A stretch of DNA of 17,068 nucleotides from an uncultured Clostridia bacterium (GCA_937907305.1 CALERQ010000023.1:1-17068), one strand, 5' to 3'; counted from the stretch's first letter, positions 7,121 through 13,795 are shown. Made by a program: numbers and translations. The notes: generated by a model not told the origin, from the letters alone.

Positions 7121-7125
7121 ATTCT

Positions 7126-7162
7126 GGGGCCGGGACAACGGTGTTGCCGCCGGCCCCGTTTT
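7126..7162 (+). terminator. Terminator-like hairpin between metG and tatD
   Basis: GGGGCCGG (7126-7133) pairs with CCGGCCCC (7150-7157), with an inner CAAC/GTTG stem, followed by GTTTTG. The T-run is only four bases, so it may be a partial terminator that lowers tatD expression relative to metG. No separate tatD promoter is visible in the 60-base gap. Confidence 0.55.
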
Positions 7163-7180
7163 GCCCCAAAGGAGAGGACC

Positions 7181-7948
7181 ATGAACGGGATATTTGATTC
7201 CCACGCCCACTACGATGATGAACGGTTCGATGCCGACCGGAACGAACTGCTGGAACGAATCCACCGGGAGGGCGTGGAATATATAATGACCATAGGGGCC
7301 GACCTGCCCACGAGCTATGCCGCGCGTGAACTGGCGGAGCGGTATGACTTTGTGTACTTTGCTGCCGGCATCCACCCGGAGCAGGCAGGCGATGCCCCCG
7401 AAAACTATTTGGAAGAGCTGAAAGCCCTGGCCGCTCACCCCAAGTGCCGGGCCATCGGGGAGATCGGCCTGGACTATTACTGGGCGGAAAATCCGCCGAA
7501 GGAGCGCCAAATGGAGCTGTTCCGCCGGCAGGTGCTGCTGGCAAAGGAGCTGGGCTTGCCGGTCATCATCCACGATAGGGAAGCCCACGCCGATACGCTG
7601 GAGCTGCTGCGGGAACTGCGCCCGGCCGGGGTGCTGCACTGCTTTTCCGGCAGTGCGGAGATGGCCAAAGAGGTGGCGGCGCTGGGGATGTACCTGGGCT
7701 TCACCGGAGCCATTACCTTTAAGAATGCCCGCAAGGCCCCGCAGGCGGCCGCTGTTGTTCCCGCCGACCGGCTGCTGATAGAAACCGACTGCCCCTACAT
7801 GGCACCGGAGCCCTACCGCGGCAAGCGCTGCGACAGCAGCATGCTGCCCCGGGTGGCGGAGCGCCTGGCGGAGATCCGCGGGGGGACCCCGGAGGAGATC
7901 ACCGCAAGCACCTGCCGGAACGCCAAGCGGCTGTTTGGCATCGGCTAA
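7181..7948 (+). CDS. tatD: TatD family metal-dependent hydrolase (DNase)
   Basis: The product is 255 residues, a complete TIM-barrel TatD protein. Metal ligands are visible: His8 and His10 (FDSHAHYD), Glu94 (GEIGLDYY), His131 (VIIHDRE), His153 (LHCFSG) and Asp203 (ETDCPYMAPEP). TatD enzymes are Mg-dependent 3'-5' exonucleases acting on DNA or RNA ends and take part in DNA repair. AAAGGAGAGG lies before the ATG. It follows metG, matching the metS-yabD order of Bacillota; the rnmV and ksgA genes that often come next are absent. No clear terminator follows, apart from element D. Confidence 0.93.
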   Translation: MNGIFDSHAHYDDERFDADRNELLERIHREGVEYIMTIGADLPTSYAARELAERYDFVYFAAGIHPEQAGDAPENYLEELKALAAHPKCRAIGEIGLDYYWAENPPKERQMELFRRQVLLAKELGLPVIIHDREAHADTLELLRELRPAGVLHCFSGSAEMAKEVAALGMYLGFTGAITFKNARKAPQAAAVVPADRLLIETDCPYMAPEPYRGKRCDSSMLPRVAERLAEIRGGTPEEITASTCRNAKRLFGIG

Positions 7949-7990
7949 GCGCATCCGCTGCCGCGGCAGCACCAAACAGAATTTGAGTAA

Positions 7991-8103
7991 AGCCGCAGGC
8001 CCCCGCCGCCCCGCCGCGGCGCCCCCTGCGGGGGCGCCGCTTCCCGCCCAGCGGGCGGGTGCCGGGCGCAGCCCGGCAGCGGGGCGGCGGGAGCCCGGCG
8101 GCT
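7991..8103. repeat. Intergenic four-way-junction element D
   Basis: The closing stem is a perfect 13 bp: CCCGCCGCCCCGC (8002-8014) with GCGGGGCGGCGGG (8079-8091). It extends outward through GGC/GCC and AGCCGC/GCGGCT (7991-7996 with 8098-8103). Three arms fill it: 8016-8040 (11 bp, loop TGC), 8043-8059 (7 bp, loop AGC) and 8060-8078 (8 bp, loop GCA). Only C8015 and TT 8041-8042 are unpaired at the junction. It ends eighteen bases before the yihY ribosome site and may also end or attenuate the tatD transcript, although there is no T-run. Confidence 0.78.
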
Positions 8104-8133
8104 TGTAGAATTCAGGAGAAAGGAGGGAATCCC

Positions 8134-8985
8134 TTGCCCCCATTCCTGCAAAAGATCATCGATAAGAGCCCATTTTTGACCAAGGTGTATGAGATCCTGG
8201 ATCTGTACGGCAGCAGGCGCATGGGCCGCAGCGCGGCGGCATTTGCCTACTACCTGATGCTCAGCTTTTTTCCGCTGCTTATCTGCGTGGCCAGCATCAT
8301 CGGCCGTACCCGCATCGATACCGGCGAGCTGCTGGAGCTGCTCAGCGAGGTCATCCCTCCCCAGGTGACCGAAACGCTGGTCACCTTCTTCGGCTATATC
8401 CACGATAACTACTCCCAGGCCATGCTGTGGGCCGGTATCATTCTGCTGTTCACGGCGGCTTCCGGCGCCTTTGGTACCATTATGGCCACCATGGGGGATC
8501 TTTACGGCCAGCAGCGCTATCAGGGCCTGCTCCACACGGTGATGTGCTTCCTCTACTCGGCGGTATTTCTGGTCATCATCTACCTTTCGGTGGTGGTAGT
8601 GGCCACCGGCGATTGGTTCATCGACCTGCTGGACCAGTGGTTCCATGTGGGCGAGATCATCGCCAGCTGGACCTGGCTGCGCTTTATCCTGCTCACCGGC
8701 ATCATTATGCTGCTGTTGCTGCTGCTGTACCGCAGCGTTACCCCCCACAACCGCCCCGCGCTGCCGGTTCTGCCGGGCGCCATCTTTGGCGGGCTGGCCA
8801 TTTTGGCGGTCAGCATCCTTTTCTCCACCATGATCAGTGCCTCGGCGCGGTATACGCTGGTGTACGGGTCACTGGCCTCGCTTATTATTTTGATGCTCTG
8901 GCTGCATCTCATTGGGACCATCATCCTGCTGGGCGGCCTTGTCAATAAGATCTACTGGCAATACCACTGCAATAAAAACAAGTAG
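8134..8985 (+). CDS. yihY: YihY/BrkB family inner-membrane protein
   Basis: The product is 283 residues with about six membrane helices. It has the family hallmarks GRSAAAFAYYLMLSFFPLL near residue 32, the GAFGTIMATMGDLYG loop, and a late LVYGSLASLIILMLWLHL. The family was once misnamed ribonuclease BN; its true function is unsettled. The start is the TTG at 8134, seven bases after AGGAGG. An ATG-led extension to 8059 would read through element D and is rejected. No convincing promoter lies between tatD and this gene. The MFS gene follows closely, so the two are probably translated from one message. Confidence 0.88.
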   Translation: MPPFLQKIIDKSPFLTKVYEILDLYGSRRMGRSAAAFAYYLMLSFFPLLICVASIIGRTRIDTGELLELLSEVIPPQVTETLVTFFGYIHDNYSQAMLWAGIILLFTAASGAFGTIMATMGDLYGQQRYQGLLHTVMCFLYSAVFLVIIYLSVVVVATGDWFIDLLDQWFHVGEIIASWTWLRFILLTGIIMLLLLLLYRSVTPHNRPALPVLPGAIFGGLAILAVSILFSTMISASARYTLVYGSLASLIILMLWLHLIGTIILLGGLVNKIYWQYHCNKNK

Positions 8986-9043
8986 AAAATGAGGGATCAT
9001 TACGAAAGCTGAAACCAACACCGCAACCTCTGCCGGCCGCACC

Positions 9044-10186
9044 ATGATGCTCAGCATCATTCTGGTGGCCTTCTGCCTGCGCATCATCATTACCGGCGTA
9101 GGCCCCCTCCTCCCGGAGATCACCGAGAGCCTGGGTCTTACGGGCAGCGCTTCCGGGCTGCTTACCACCCTGCCGCTTATCGCCTTTGCCGTGGTCAGTC
9201 CGCTTACCGGCGGCATTGGCCGCCGCCTGGGGGAGGGCCGCACCATCCTTATCGGGCTGTGCCTTATCCTGCTGGGCACTGTGCTTAGGAGCACCGCGGG
9301 CATCCTTGGACTGTTCCTTGGTACCGCCATCGTGGGTATCGGCACTGCCATCGGCAATGTGCTGCTCCCCGCCGTGGTCAAGGCGGAGTATCCTACCCGG
9401 GTGGGGCAGGTCACAGCCTATTTCACCGTGGCTATGGTGGCGGCCGCCGCCATCGGTCTGGCACTCAATGTTCCCCTTTCCACTGCCGGCTTGGGCTGGA
9501 ACGGCGCGCTGATGATCTGGGGCGTCGCGGTGGTTATTACCGGCTTCATATGGCGCAAAAATGTTTCCCTGCGGCTGGGGACTACCGGCCCGGCCGAAGT
9601 CGCATCCGACCAAAAGCCCATCTGGAAAAGCGGGTTGGCCTGGTGTGTCACCTTGTATTTCGGCATCAATTCCCTTATCTTTTATGCGGTCATCGGCTGG
9701 CTGCCCACCATTTTGCAGTCCTCCGGTATGGCCAGCCAAACCGCCGGGATGGTCACCTCCCTGTATCAAGTGGTCAGCCTGGCGCCCTCGCTGCTGGTGC
9801 CTACCCTGGCCGGCAAGCGCCGGGATCAGCGCGGTTGGCTGCTGCTGGGCTCCATCCTAAATATCATCGGCATCATCACTCTAATGGCCTCCTCCGCGGC
9901 CGCGGCGCAGGTCACCGCCACCATTATCCTGGGCCTCGCCAATGGCTGCGCCTTCAGTATGGGGCTGGCACTCATGGGCTTCCGCGCCAAAAACGCCGTG
10001 GATGCCGCCCGTCTTTCCGGCTTTGCGCAGTCGGTAGGCTATGCGCTGGCTGCTACCGGCCCGCTGGTGGTGGGTTGGCTGTACGATCTGACCCCCAACT
10101 GGAACATCGGTCTAGGGTATATCCTGTTTACCTGCGTGGTGGCCCTGCTGGCCGGACAGAAAGCCGGCCGGGATGAAACCATCTGA
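9044..10186 (+). CDS. MFS transporter, CynX/NimT type
   Basis: The product is 380 residues from the first ATG, with about twelve membrane helices. ITGVGPLLPEITESLGLTG followed by GLLTTLPLIAFAVVSPLTG is characteristic of the CynX (cyanate)/2-nitroimidazole MFS subfamily. The substrate cannot be told. The start is uncertain. The ATG at 9044 has no ribosome site and would start inside the first hydrophobic stretch. The frame stays open upstream to 8993, giving TKAETNTATSAGRT, a natural hydrophilic leader, with GAGGG at 8991-8995. An AUU at 8999 or ACG at 9002 could therefore be the true start. A strong hairpin terminator follows. Confidence 0.88.
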   Translation: MMLSIILVAFCLRIIITGVGPLLPEITESLGLTGSASGLLTTLPLIAFAVVSPLTGGIGRRLGEGRTILIGLCLILLGTVLRSTAGILGLFLGTAIVGIGTAIGNVLLPAVVKAEYPTRVGQVTAYFTVAMVAAAAIGLALNVPLSTAGLGWNGALMIWGVAVVITGFIWRKNVSLRLGTTGPAEVASDQKPIWKSGLAWCVTLYFGINSLIFYAVIGWLPTILQSSGMASQTAGMVTSLYQVVSLAPSLLVPTLAGKRRDQRGWLLLGSILNIIGIITLMASSAAAAQVTATIILGLANGCAFSMGLALMGFRAKNAVDAARLSGFAQSVGYALAATGPLVVGWLYDLTPNWNIGLGYILFTCVVALLAGQKAGRDETI

Positions 10187-10206
10187 AAATCGCGCATGAG
10201 CATTTT

Positions 10207-10232
10207 GGCCGCCGGCTTTGCCGGCGGCCTTT
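10207..10232 (+). terminator. Rho-independent terminator after the MFS gene
   Basis: A perfect 10 bp stem GGCCGCCGGC (10207-10216) and GCCGGCGGCC (10220-10229), loop TTT, followed by TTTCC. It lies 20 bases after the stop codon. The T-run is short but the stem is very stable. Confidence 0.7.
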
Positions 10233-10263
10233 CCACACCCCTGCGCCCTGGCAGCTCCACGCA

Positions 10264-10374
10264 GGGGGAAGGACAGAGGGCCCGTCGACCGGCCGCCTGC
10301 GGCGGCCGCCGCAAGCGCCGCTTGCGGATTTCGCACTTTGGGGCGAAATGCCGGCGGGCCCCAAAACTTCCCCC
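10264..10374. repeat. Intergenic nested-hairpin element E
   Basis: The outermost stem GGGGGAAG (10264-10271) and CTTCCCCC (10367-10374) encloses a second stem GGGCCCG (10278-10284) and CGGGCCC (10355-10361). Three arms lie inside: 10291-10307 (7 bp, loop TGC), 10309-10327 (8 bp, loop GCC) and 10328-10349 (ATTTCGC/GCGAAAT, 8-base loop). Junction pairing is less tidy than in B or F, with TCGA (10285-10288) bulged. It lies between the MFS terminator and the next promoter, and its right end directly abuts the -35 box at 10375. Confidence 0.7.
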
Positions 10375-10403
10375 TTGCACCGGCTTTCCCCGTGTGCTAT
10401 AGT
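10375..10403 (+). promoter_or_regulatory. SigA promoter for the GNAT gene
   Basis: -35 TTGCAC (10375-10380), a 17-base spacer and -10 TATAGT (10398-10403), about 45 bases before the start codon. The outer stem of element E ends one base before the -35 box. Confidence 0.75.
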
Positions 10404-10447
10404 ATCCCCATCACAAAGAATACGACCCTGCAAAGGAGAGATCCATC

Positions 10448-10942
10448 ATGTTTATCCGCCCCACTCGAATAGAAGATTTAGATGCCGCTATGGCCCTGTA
10501 CGACCACGCCCGGCAGTATATGCGCCAAAACGGCAATGACCAGCAGTGGGGCGGTGGCTACCCCAGCCGGGAACTGGTGAGAGAGGATATCGCCAAAGGG
10601 CAGAGCTACCTCTGCTGCGATGATAACGGCACCCCGCTGGCGGTATTCTGCTTCACTGTGGGGGAGGAACCTACCTACCGCAAAATCTACCAGGGTGCCT
10701 GGCTGGATGAGGAACCCTACGGTGTCATCCACCGGCTGGGCGTGGGGGCACACCGGGGCGGTGTGTGCAGCTTTTGTCTGGCGTGGTGCTGGCAGCAGCA
10801 CCCCAATCTCCGCGCCGATACCCACCGCATCAACCTGCCCATGCAGGGCTGCCTTGCCAAAAACGGCTTTCATCCGTGCGGTATCATCTACCTGGCGGAT
10901 GGCAGCGAGCGGCTGGCCTACCATAAAACAAAAGAAAAATAA
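10448..10942 (+). CDS. GNAT family N-acetyltransferase
   Basis: The product is 164 residues, a single GNAT fold. It starts with the family-typical IRPTRIEDLDAAMALYDHAR. The central strands include GTPLAVFCFTVGEEPTY. The acetyl-CoA region is HRLGVGAHRGGVCSFCLAW, a divergent version of the usual R-G-x-G-x-A loop. It ends with the conserved ADTHRINLPMQ...KNGFHPCGIIYL pattern. The acceptor is unknown; members of this subfamily are common, uncharacterised orphans in gut Clostridia. AAAGGAGA precedes the ATG. It is a single-gene unit with its own promoter and shares a two-way terminator with the convergent PAP2 gene. Confidence 0.9.
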   Translation: MFIRPTRIEDLDAAMALYDHARQYMRQNGNDQQWGGGYPSRELVREDIAKGQSYLCCDDNGTPLAVFCFTVGEEPTYRKIYQGAWLDEEPYGVIHRLGVGAHRGGVCSFCLAWCWQQHPNLRADTHRINLPMQGCLAKNGFHPCGIIYLADGSERLAYHKTKEK

Positions 10943-11017
10943 TTGAGGAACTAACTGGGCTTCCGGAAAAACACATCGGCCGCATGGGCTGGCTGACCCA
11001 AAACAAATGAATACACA

Positions 11018-11053
11018 AAAACCTCCCCCGACCGGAAAGCCAGGGGAGGTTTT
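11018..11053. terminator. Bidirectional terminator between the GNAT and PAP2 genes
   Basis: AAAACCTCCCC (11018-11028) pairs with GGGGAGGTTTT (11043-11053), 11 bp, and T-rich sequence follows on both strands (TTTTCTTTTATT on plus, TTTTTGTG on minus). It lies between two convergent genes and can serve both. The bases 10943-11017 before it hold nothing I recognise. Confidence 0.85.
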
Positions 11054-11069
11054 CTTTTATTCTGCGGGA

Positions 11070-11744
11070 TCAGGCTTCGGCATCCTCCGGCAGGGGCAGC
11101 GGTGTGCCGCCGATGCGTTTATCCATCCACTGGAATACCACAAAGTACAGCACCACACTGACGATCAGTGCGATGATAACATCCAGGATGCTGTGCTGCT
11201 TGATGAACACCGTGGAGGCATTGATAAGCACCGTCAGGATAATGACACCGATCTTGGCCCAGCGTGGGGTGCAGCGGCAGCGGAACAGCCCAAAGACTGC
11301 GGCCATGCAGCCCAGTACATGCATGCTGGGGATGACATTGGTGTTGGTATCGGCATGGTACAGCCGCCCTACCAGCCAGGTAAAGAAGTTCGGATCGGTA
11401 AATTCGGCCGGGCGCAGGTTCTGCCCGTTGGGGAAAATCAGGCAGAATAAAAGCGTTCCGGTAAAGGCAATAATGATAAACCATCCGTACAGCCTAAAGC
11501 TGTGGTCATCATTGGAAAAAAGATAAATGGCTGTGGCGATAAGCAGAGGGTACCACAAGCAGTAGAAGATAACAAAGTACTCACAAAAGGGGATCAGATC
11601 ATCCAGCGGCAGGTAGCTTACCCAGTAATCGCAGGTGGAGGGCACCAGCTGTTCCACAATGAAAAACAGCAGCAGATATACCGGGATATACAGCATATAC
11701 CATGCGGAGGGCCGCTTGTGCAAAAAATCTTTCAGCTTTGTCAT
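11070..11744 (-). CDS. PAP2 superfamily (phosphatidic acid phosphatase/Aur1-like) membrane protein
   Basis: The product is 224 residues with about six membrane helices. Catalytic-type motifs are visible: Arg111 in NLRPAEF, Ser140-Met-His142 in VIPSMHVLG, and His184/Asp188 in STVFIKQHSILD. The order and spacing fit the PAP2_3 (Aur1-like) variant rather than classic PAP2, which has PSGH and SR.....H...D. It probably hydrolyses or transfers a lipid phosphate at the membrane; the substrate is unknown. The start is the ATG at 11744 with GAGG ten bases upstream; an upstream extension of 37 codons overlaps the promoter. It has its own promoter and ends at a two-way terminator. Confidence 0.85.
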   Translation of the reverse strand: MTKLKDFLHKRPSAWYMLYIPVYLLLFFIVEQLVPSTCDYWVSYLPLDDLIPFCEYFVIFYCLWYPLLIATAIYLFSNDDHSFRLYGWFIIIAFTGTLLFCLIFPNGQNLRPAEFTDPNFFTWLVGRLYHADTNTNVIPSMHVLGCMAAVFGLFRCRCTPRWAKIGVIILTVLINASTVFIKQHSILDVIIALIVSVVLYFVVFQWMDKRIGGTPLPLPEDAEA

Positions 11745-11775
11745 AGGGTATTGACCTCGGAAAAAGATAATTTGT

Positions 11776-11794
11776 GCCGGCATTTTGTGCCGGC
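11776..11794 (-). other. Hairpin in the PAP2 leader
   Basis: GCCGGCA and TGCCGGC form a 7 bp stem with a 5-base loop in the predicted leader, between promoter and ribosome site. The TTTGTGCCGG sequence also occurs twice in direct orientation here (11771 and 11785). There is no T-run directly after the stem, so it is not an obvious attenuator. An operator is possible but unsupported. Confidence 0.4.
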
Positions 11795-11811
11795 GGATTT
11801 TTAACATCAAT

Positions 11812-11840
11812 AGTATAGCGTTCCGCTTCCATAAAATCAA
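11812..11840 (-). promoter_or_regulatory. SigA promoter for the PAP2 gene
   Basis: On the minus strand: -35 TTGATT (11840-11835), a 17-base spacer and -10 TATACT (11817-11812). The leader before the ATG at 11744 is about 60 bases. Confidence 0.75.
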
Positions 11841-11913
11841 GATGCCGTGCCACACTCCGGGAGAAATGGTGTAAAATGTTCACAGTCCTGTAAAATATGA
11901 CACTGCCGGTCCC

Positions 11914-12033
11914 TGCAGGGTACTGGTTCCGGCCGCAGGCCAGATCGCCCGAAGGGTGATCTCAGCGGGCAAAGCCCGCTGGCTCCGGCGCAGCCGGGGC
12001 GGCCTGCGGCCGCCCGCTCCACCAGCCCCTGCA
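11914..12033. repeat. Intergenic four-way-junction element F
   Basis: The inner closing stem is a perfect 11 bp: GGCCGCAGGCC (11931-11941) with GGCCTGCGGCC (12001-12011). Three arms fill it with no unpaired base: 11942-11962 (9 bp, loop GAA), 11963-11981 (8 bp, loop AAA) and 11982-12000 (8 bp, loop GCA). Outside, CTGGT/ACCAG (11923-11927, 12021-12025) and TGCAGGG/CCCTGCA (11914-11920, 12027-12033) extend the stalk with interior loops. It lies in a 337-base gap between the PAP2 promoter and the yedF terminator. The rest of that gap, 11841-11913, holds nothing recognisable. Confidence 0.8.
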
Positions 12034-12067
12034 AAAATCCCCCCAGCCATTTCGGACGGGTGAGGAG
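12033..12067 (-). terminator. Probable terminator of yedF
   Basis: On the minus strand CTCCTCA (12067-12061) pairs with TGGGGGG (12045-12039) with two G-U pairs, followed by ATTTTTGC. It lies 15 bases after the yedF stop. The stem is modest and the loop long, so confidence is limited. It touches the outer stem of element F. Confidence 0.5.
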
Positions 12068-12081
12068 CTGCCCCTTTTTGC

Positions 12082-12684
12082 TTATACCGTGAGGACCTTG
12101 CCCGCGTGGGTCATGGTCTCCACAATGTCATACATGTTGCCGATGGTGCCGCACTGCAGCTTGTCGGTCAGCCCGTAGAAATTCAGGCAGGTGCCGCACA
12201 CGATCAGCTTGACGCCCTTCGCTTCCAATACCTTCAGGTGCTCTATGGTCTGCTCGTTCTCGGTCACCAGCCGCACGCCGTTGTTCATAAAGCAGATGGC
12301 GGAGGGCAGATCGGGCTTTTCGCTCAGCGTGTAGAAGAACATCTTGATAAGGGAATGGCCCAGCTCCGGGTTGCCCTCGCCTATTACATCCCGCCCGGCA
12401 AATACCACATAGTCGCCCGCGGCGGGTACAGTGCAGTTCAGCAGCTCCTCAGGCATCTCCTGGGCCGGCGCGCCGGTGCGGTGCATGGTGATGGTATAGC
12501 AGCCGTTCTCCTCGGCGGTCTCGGCGGTAAAGCCCTGGCTTTCCGCCAGGCGGCTCAGGTTCTGTACGGCTATGGCGTTATCCACCGTGATGGAAAGCGC
12601 CTTGCAGCCGGTATCCATCTCTTTTTTGGCCATCATTACAGGCATGGGGCAGGCCTTGCCTTTCGCGTCAATATGATTTATCAC
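12082..12684 (-). CDS. yedF: YedF: TusA-like/DsrE-like sulfurtransferase-family protein
   Basis: The product is 200 residues in two parts. Residues 1 to about 75 are a TusA/SirA-like domain with the CPxP motif at Cys12 (GKACPMPVMMAKKEMD). The rest is a DsrE/F-like domain with MFFYTLSE, ICFMNNGV and the cysteine-bearing LIVCGTCLNFYGL. This two-domain form matches the family called selenium metabolism protein YedF, often found beside selD. No selenium gene is in this window, so its role is inferred from family only. The start is a GTG at 12684 with AGGAGG four bases away; an ATG 28 codons upstream lies on the promoter. It is divergent from plsC. Confidence 0.88.
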   Translation of the reverse strand: MINHIDAKGKACPMPVMMAKKEMDTGCKALSITVDNAIAVQNLSRLAESQGFTAETAEENGCYTITMHRTGAPAQEMPEELLNCTVPAAGDYVVFAGRDVIGEGNPELGHSLIKMFFYTLSEKPDLPSAICFMNNGVRLVTENEQTIEHLKVLEAKGVKLIVCGTCLNFYGLTDKLQCGTIGNMYDIVETMTHAGKVLTV

Positions 12685-12728
12685 AATACCTCCTATAAAT
12701 GTGTTTTCAGAACGGTTATTCCGCCAAT

Positions 12729-12757
12729 AGTATACCGCTGCGCTCCGCAAAATGCAA
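12729..12757 (-). promoter_or_regulatory. SigA promoter for yedF
   Basis: On the minus strand: -35 TTGCAT (12757-12752), a 17-base spacer and -10 TATACT (12734-12729), about 45 bases before the GTG start. Confidence 0.75.
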
Positions 12758-12797
12758 GTCGGTACCATCGTTTACGAAAATTTAACGGAAAAATCCC

Positions 12798-12825
12798 TTG
12801 CAAATCCAAATCTTTTCGATAGAAT
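12798..12825 (+). promoter_or_regulatory. Likely promoter for the PlsC-type gene
   Basis: -35 TTGCAA (12798-12803), a 16-base spacer and -10 TAGAAT (12820-12825), in an AT-rich stretch unlike the surrounding DNA. The leader to the TTG start is about 70 bases. Confidence 0.6.
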
Positions 12826-12903
12826 AGATACTATAACTTAAGGAAATCTTAATTTTTTCCGTTTTATTCCCATTCATCATCCACCCGAAAGCGAGGGATC
12901 CCC

Positions 12904-13764
12904 TTGATCCTCACCATACTCATCCTGCTGGGCATCGGCCTGGCGGTTTATACCTGTGTTCTCCACAGCATCGGCCCTATCCTCGGCATCCTGCTGGCCG
13001 TGGGCTATACACTGGGCTGCATTATTGTTTTTCTGCTGCTGGTGGCGCTGCTGTCGGTGTTCATCCGCATCGATCGCCCCGCCGACCGCCGTACCCGCTT
13101 CTACCACTGGCTCATGACCAACATCGTGCAGGTGGGCATGTTCTTGCTGCGGGTGCGGGTCAATGTCACCGGCCGGGAAAAAATCCCGCGCGATACCCGC
13201 TTTTTGCTGGTCAGCAACCACCGCACCATTTTCGATCCTGTCCTCACCATGGCGGAGCTTTCGGAATTCACCCTGGCCTTCATCTCCAAAAAGGAAAATT
13301 TCAAGATCCCCATTGTCAATAAGCTAATGCATATGTGCTTCTGCCTGCCGCTGGACCGCGAGGATAACCGCGCCGCTGTTAAGACCATTAACGAAGCGGT
13401 GGAGCTCCTGGATGAGAATGTCGTTTCCATGGGCATCTACCCGGAGGGCCAGACCAATAAAACCGAGGAGCCGCTGCTGCCCTTCCGCAATGGCGCTTTC
13501 AAGATCGCCCAAAAGGCCAAGGTCCCCATTGTGGTCTGTGTCATCGAAAATACCGAAAAGATCCTCAAAAACTTTCCCTGGCAGTCCACCACCGTCAATC
13601 TCAAGGTACTGGAGGTGCTGCCCTACGATAGCGAGCACCGCGGCACCAGGGATGTCAGCGAGCATGTGTGGCCGCTGATGTATCACGCCCTGGTGGATTG
13701 TTACCCCGGCAGCGGTACTCCGCACCAGTATGCGGAACAACCCGCCCCGGAGAAAACCGAATAG
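12904..13764 (+). CDS. plsC: 1-acyl-sn-glycerol-3-phosphate acyltransferase (PlsC/LPLAT family)
   Basis: The product is 286 residues. Two N-terminal membrane helices (residues about 3-17 and 24-53) are followed by a cytoplasmic acyltransferase domain with the catalytic His106/Asp111 (SNHRTIFD) and the phosphate-binding EGQTNK at 181-186. PlsC adds the second acyl chain to lysophosphatidic acid in phospholipid synthesis. The first part, with two helices before the domain, is longer than minimal PlsC. The start is a TTG at 12904, seven bases after GAGG; the next in-frame ATG is at codon 71 and would remove the membrane anchor. It is a single-gene unit, followed by a terminator shared with trxA. 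Confidence 0.87.
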   Translation: MILTILILLGIGLAVYTCVLHSIGPILGILLAVGYTLGCIIVFLLLVALLSVFIRIDRPADRRTRFYHWLMTNIVQVGMFLLRVRVNVTGREKIPRDTRFLLVSNHRTIFDPVLTMAELSEFTLAFISKKENFKIPIVNKLMHMCFCLPLDREDNRAAVKTINEAVELLDENVVSMGIYPEGQTNKTEEPLLPFRNGAFKIAQKAKVPIVVCVIENTEKILKNFPWQSTTVNLKVLEVLPYDSEHRGTRDVSEHVWPLMYHALVDCYPGSGTPHQYAEQPAPEKTE

Positions 13765-13772
13765 AACAATAC

Positions 13773-13795
13773 CCCCCGGCCTGCACGACCGGGGG
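13773..13795. terminator. Terminator between plsC and trxA (convergent)
   Basis: CCCCCGG (13773-13779) pairs with CCGGGGG (13789-13795), and flanking A/T bases extend the stem past one mismatch. T/A-rich sequence follows on plus (ATATTTATTATA) and less convincingly on minus (TATTGTTC). Confidence 0.65.

Noticed and set aside
8059..8133. An ATG-led extension of yihY
   Set aside because: The extra 25 codons translate the arms of element D. A TTG at 8134 has a well-spaced AGGAGG and gives the family-typical N-terminus.
5132..8143. A 1003-codon open frame on the minus strand opposite metG and tatD
   Set aside because: It lies antisense to two genes with clear catalytic motifs, has no recognisable domain or ribosome site, and runs into element D. 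Long antisense frames are expected in GC-rich DNA with strong codon bias.
1213..12033. Elements A-F as ordinary rho-independent terminators
   Set aside because: They lack T-runs, are far larger than terminators, and several genes beside them already have their own separate terminators.
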